Assembly: GCA_036897625.1 (NCBI GenBank)
Contig: JAYMTA010000302.1
Span: forward strand, 1 to 31,872
Origin: Pelargonium cotyledonis
Taxonomy: Eukaryota > Streptophyta > Magnoliopsida > Geraniales > Geraniaceae
Direction: 5' to 3'
Length of the DNA stretch: 31,872 nt
The notes below the pieces were generated by a model, which saw only the letters and a list, made by a program, of their open reading frames with translations, made no database searches and was not told where the DNA came from. This document shows positions 30,712 to 31,872 of the stretch, piece after piece. Made by a program: the position numbers and the translations under genes. The number at the start of each line of letters is the position of its first letter. The first letter of the stretch is position 1.

Positions 30712-31872
30712 CTTACTTTGGACGCAAACATTCCAAGTCCACAATTGTAACAAGTCATCGATCAATTTATAGTATCTCATGAAAATTGATTACATTGGAC
30801 AGTGATTTCCGAAAATATATCGATCAATTCTTTTTAAGTTAATTATTATTAGTGAAAAAAATACAATACCTCTTATCACTTGAAGAAAAAATAAAATAAT
30901 TAAAATTTGGTCAATGAATGTGAACTAAAAGAAAGGGAATGTGGGTATAGAAATTATAGTGGAGTCGAATTATGTACGTAGCCCTGCAATGCACGGAGAC
31001 TTGAACCAGCAAAGAAAATGACTTGAATATAACAACTTCATATACTTGTTTTTTTTTTGTTTTTTTCTTTCAGGACCCCAATAATTAAACAGGAACTCAA
31101 CCATATATATATAGCTTCTCTCTTTTATTGAAAGTTGGAAGATAACCGAGTGGGATTTTTTTTTTTTTTTAAATGGCATGTTGAACATTTTTCATTAAAA
31201 TCGTAATTCATGGGTTTTGTTTGATATTAGAAATGATATTTTCAAAATTGAAAAAAAAAAACTTTAATTTTGAGATGAATAAAATATGTAATGGATATAT
31301 ATAAATGAACTATATGATCAACCCATTAATTATCTAATTTCATTAACTATATTTTATTATATGTGCCCCTTTCTCCATTTTTGCTACCCCTCCAACTATT
31401 ACTTCAGCCGCCACCTTTATCAAGGGTTGTTGTCATTTAAATTATTTCATAAATTAACTGATTTGTTAAACATTTTGCATGGTGCATGTTAATTGTTAAA
31501 TGTGATTATCATTTCAATAATCTCTCATAATTTAGATTAAACTATACAAGTTTAGAAAATGGGACACTATATATTGCACAAGATCATCTTGATCAATATA
31601 TATATATATTTGCTATGCTTGAGGGCAAGGTAAGGACCCAACAAAAGTGAGATGGTCACACCATTTATTAAAAGAAGCAAACCATTTATTTAGTTGTTGT
31701 TGGAAATTTTGCTTTATGTTCTTTCTTTACTTTAGTTTTGGATCGGAGCGGAAGAAAATGAAGATACAAAAGGGATCGGAGATCCTATATCCTACAACCT
31801 ATTAGATAAGGAGGTGGATCCTGAACCAACCTCAAGAGTAGAAGAAGGTGGATGAGGAGTGGGCACAGAAAC
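30712..31872. other. AT-rich intergenic stretch at the right edge, no gene recognised
   Basis: It contains long T and A runs (about 31050-31065 and 31157-31171) and short (AT)n runs near 31600. The last 130 bp are purine-rich and could be the leader of a gene beyond the edge, but no start codon with a convincing frame is visible. Confidence 0.35.

Noticed and set aside
31740..31872. Possible start of a gene at the right edge
   Set aside because: Purine-rich and open in part, but no start codon, splice site or family match is visible before the edge.

Overview
This is a stretch of plant nuclear genome, very probably from a eudicot. The genes have many short exons with GT-AG introns, the DNA between genes is AT-rich, and the proteins match conserved plant single-copy families. 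No species can be named from the sequence alone. I saw no bacterial operons, CRISPR arrays or organelle genes.

Layout. (1) About 1-2359, minus strand: the first six coding exons of STT3A, the catalytic subunit of oligosaccharyltransferase; the rest lies beyond the left edge. (2) 3160-4955, plus strand: an SNW/SKIP splicing and transcription cofactor with an uninterrupted coding region but a one-base frameshift near 4329-4332. (3) 5770-9093, minus strand: a six-exon leucine-rich-repeat protein of the SDS22/PPP1R7 family, a regulator of protein phosphatase 1. (4) 10083-18148, plus strand: a complete 16-exon CDC27B/HOBBIT gene (APC3 subunit of the anaphase-promoting complex), encoding 752 aa. 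(5) 19572-20182, minus strand: a Bet v 1-like (START-fold, lachrymatory-factor-synthase-like) gene broken by an in-frame TAG and an apparent one-base loss in a G run. (6) 24556-26239, minus strand: a gene of unknown function encoding an acidic protein with one N-terminal membrane anchor, with an intron in its 5' UTR.

STT3A/SKIP and PPP1R7/CDC27B are two head-to-head pairs with shared intergenic promoters of about 0.8 and 1.0 kb. Both promoters carry TGGGCY (site II) elements, typical of housekeeping and cell-cycle genes. SKIP and PPP1R7 converge at their 3' ends, as do CDC27B and the Bet v 1-like copy. The four intact or nearly intact genes serve basic cell functions (N-glycosylation in the ER, pre-mRNA splicing, phosphatase 1 control, mitotic ubiquitination). 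They do not form a single pathway.

The right-hand part (about 20.2-24.3 kb and 26.4-31.9 kb) is gene-poor and built from small transposable elements: a foldback MITE, a second MITE with about 32-bp inverted ends, a MITE family present three times, a 1.4-kb element with about 80-bp inverted ends, and a split RNase H-like retroelement fragment with CACTA-like subterminal repeats between its parts. I found no convincing new biological system. The most useful second-look items are the SKIP frameshift, the decaying Bet v 1-like gene and the nested repeats.
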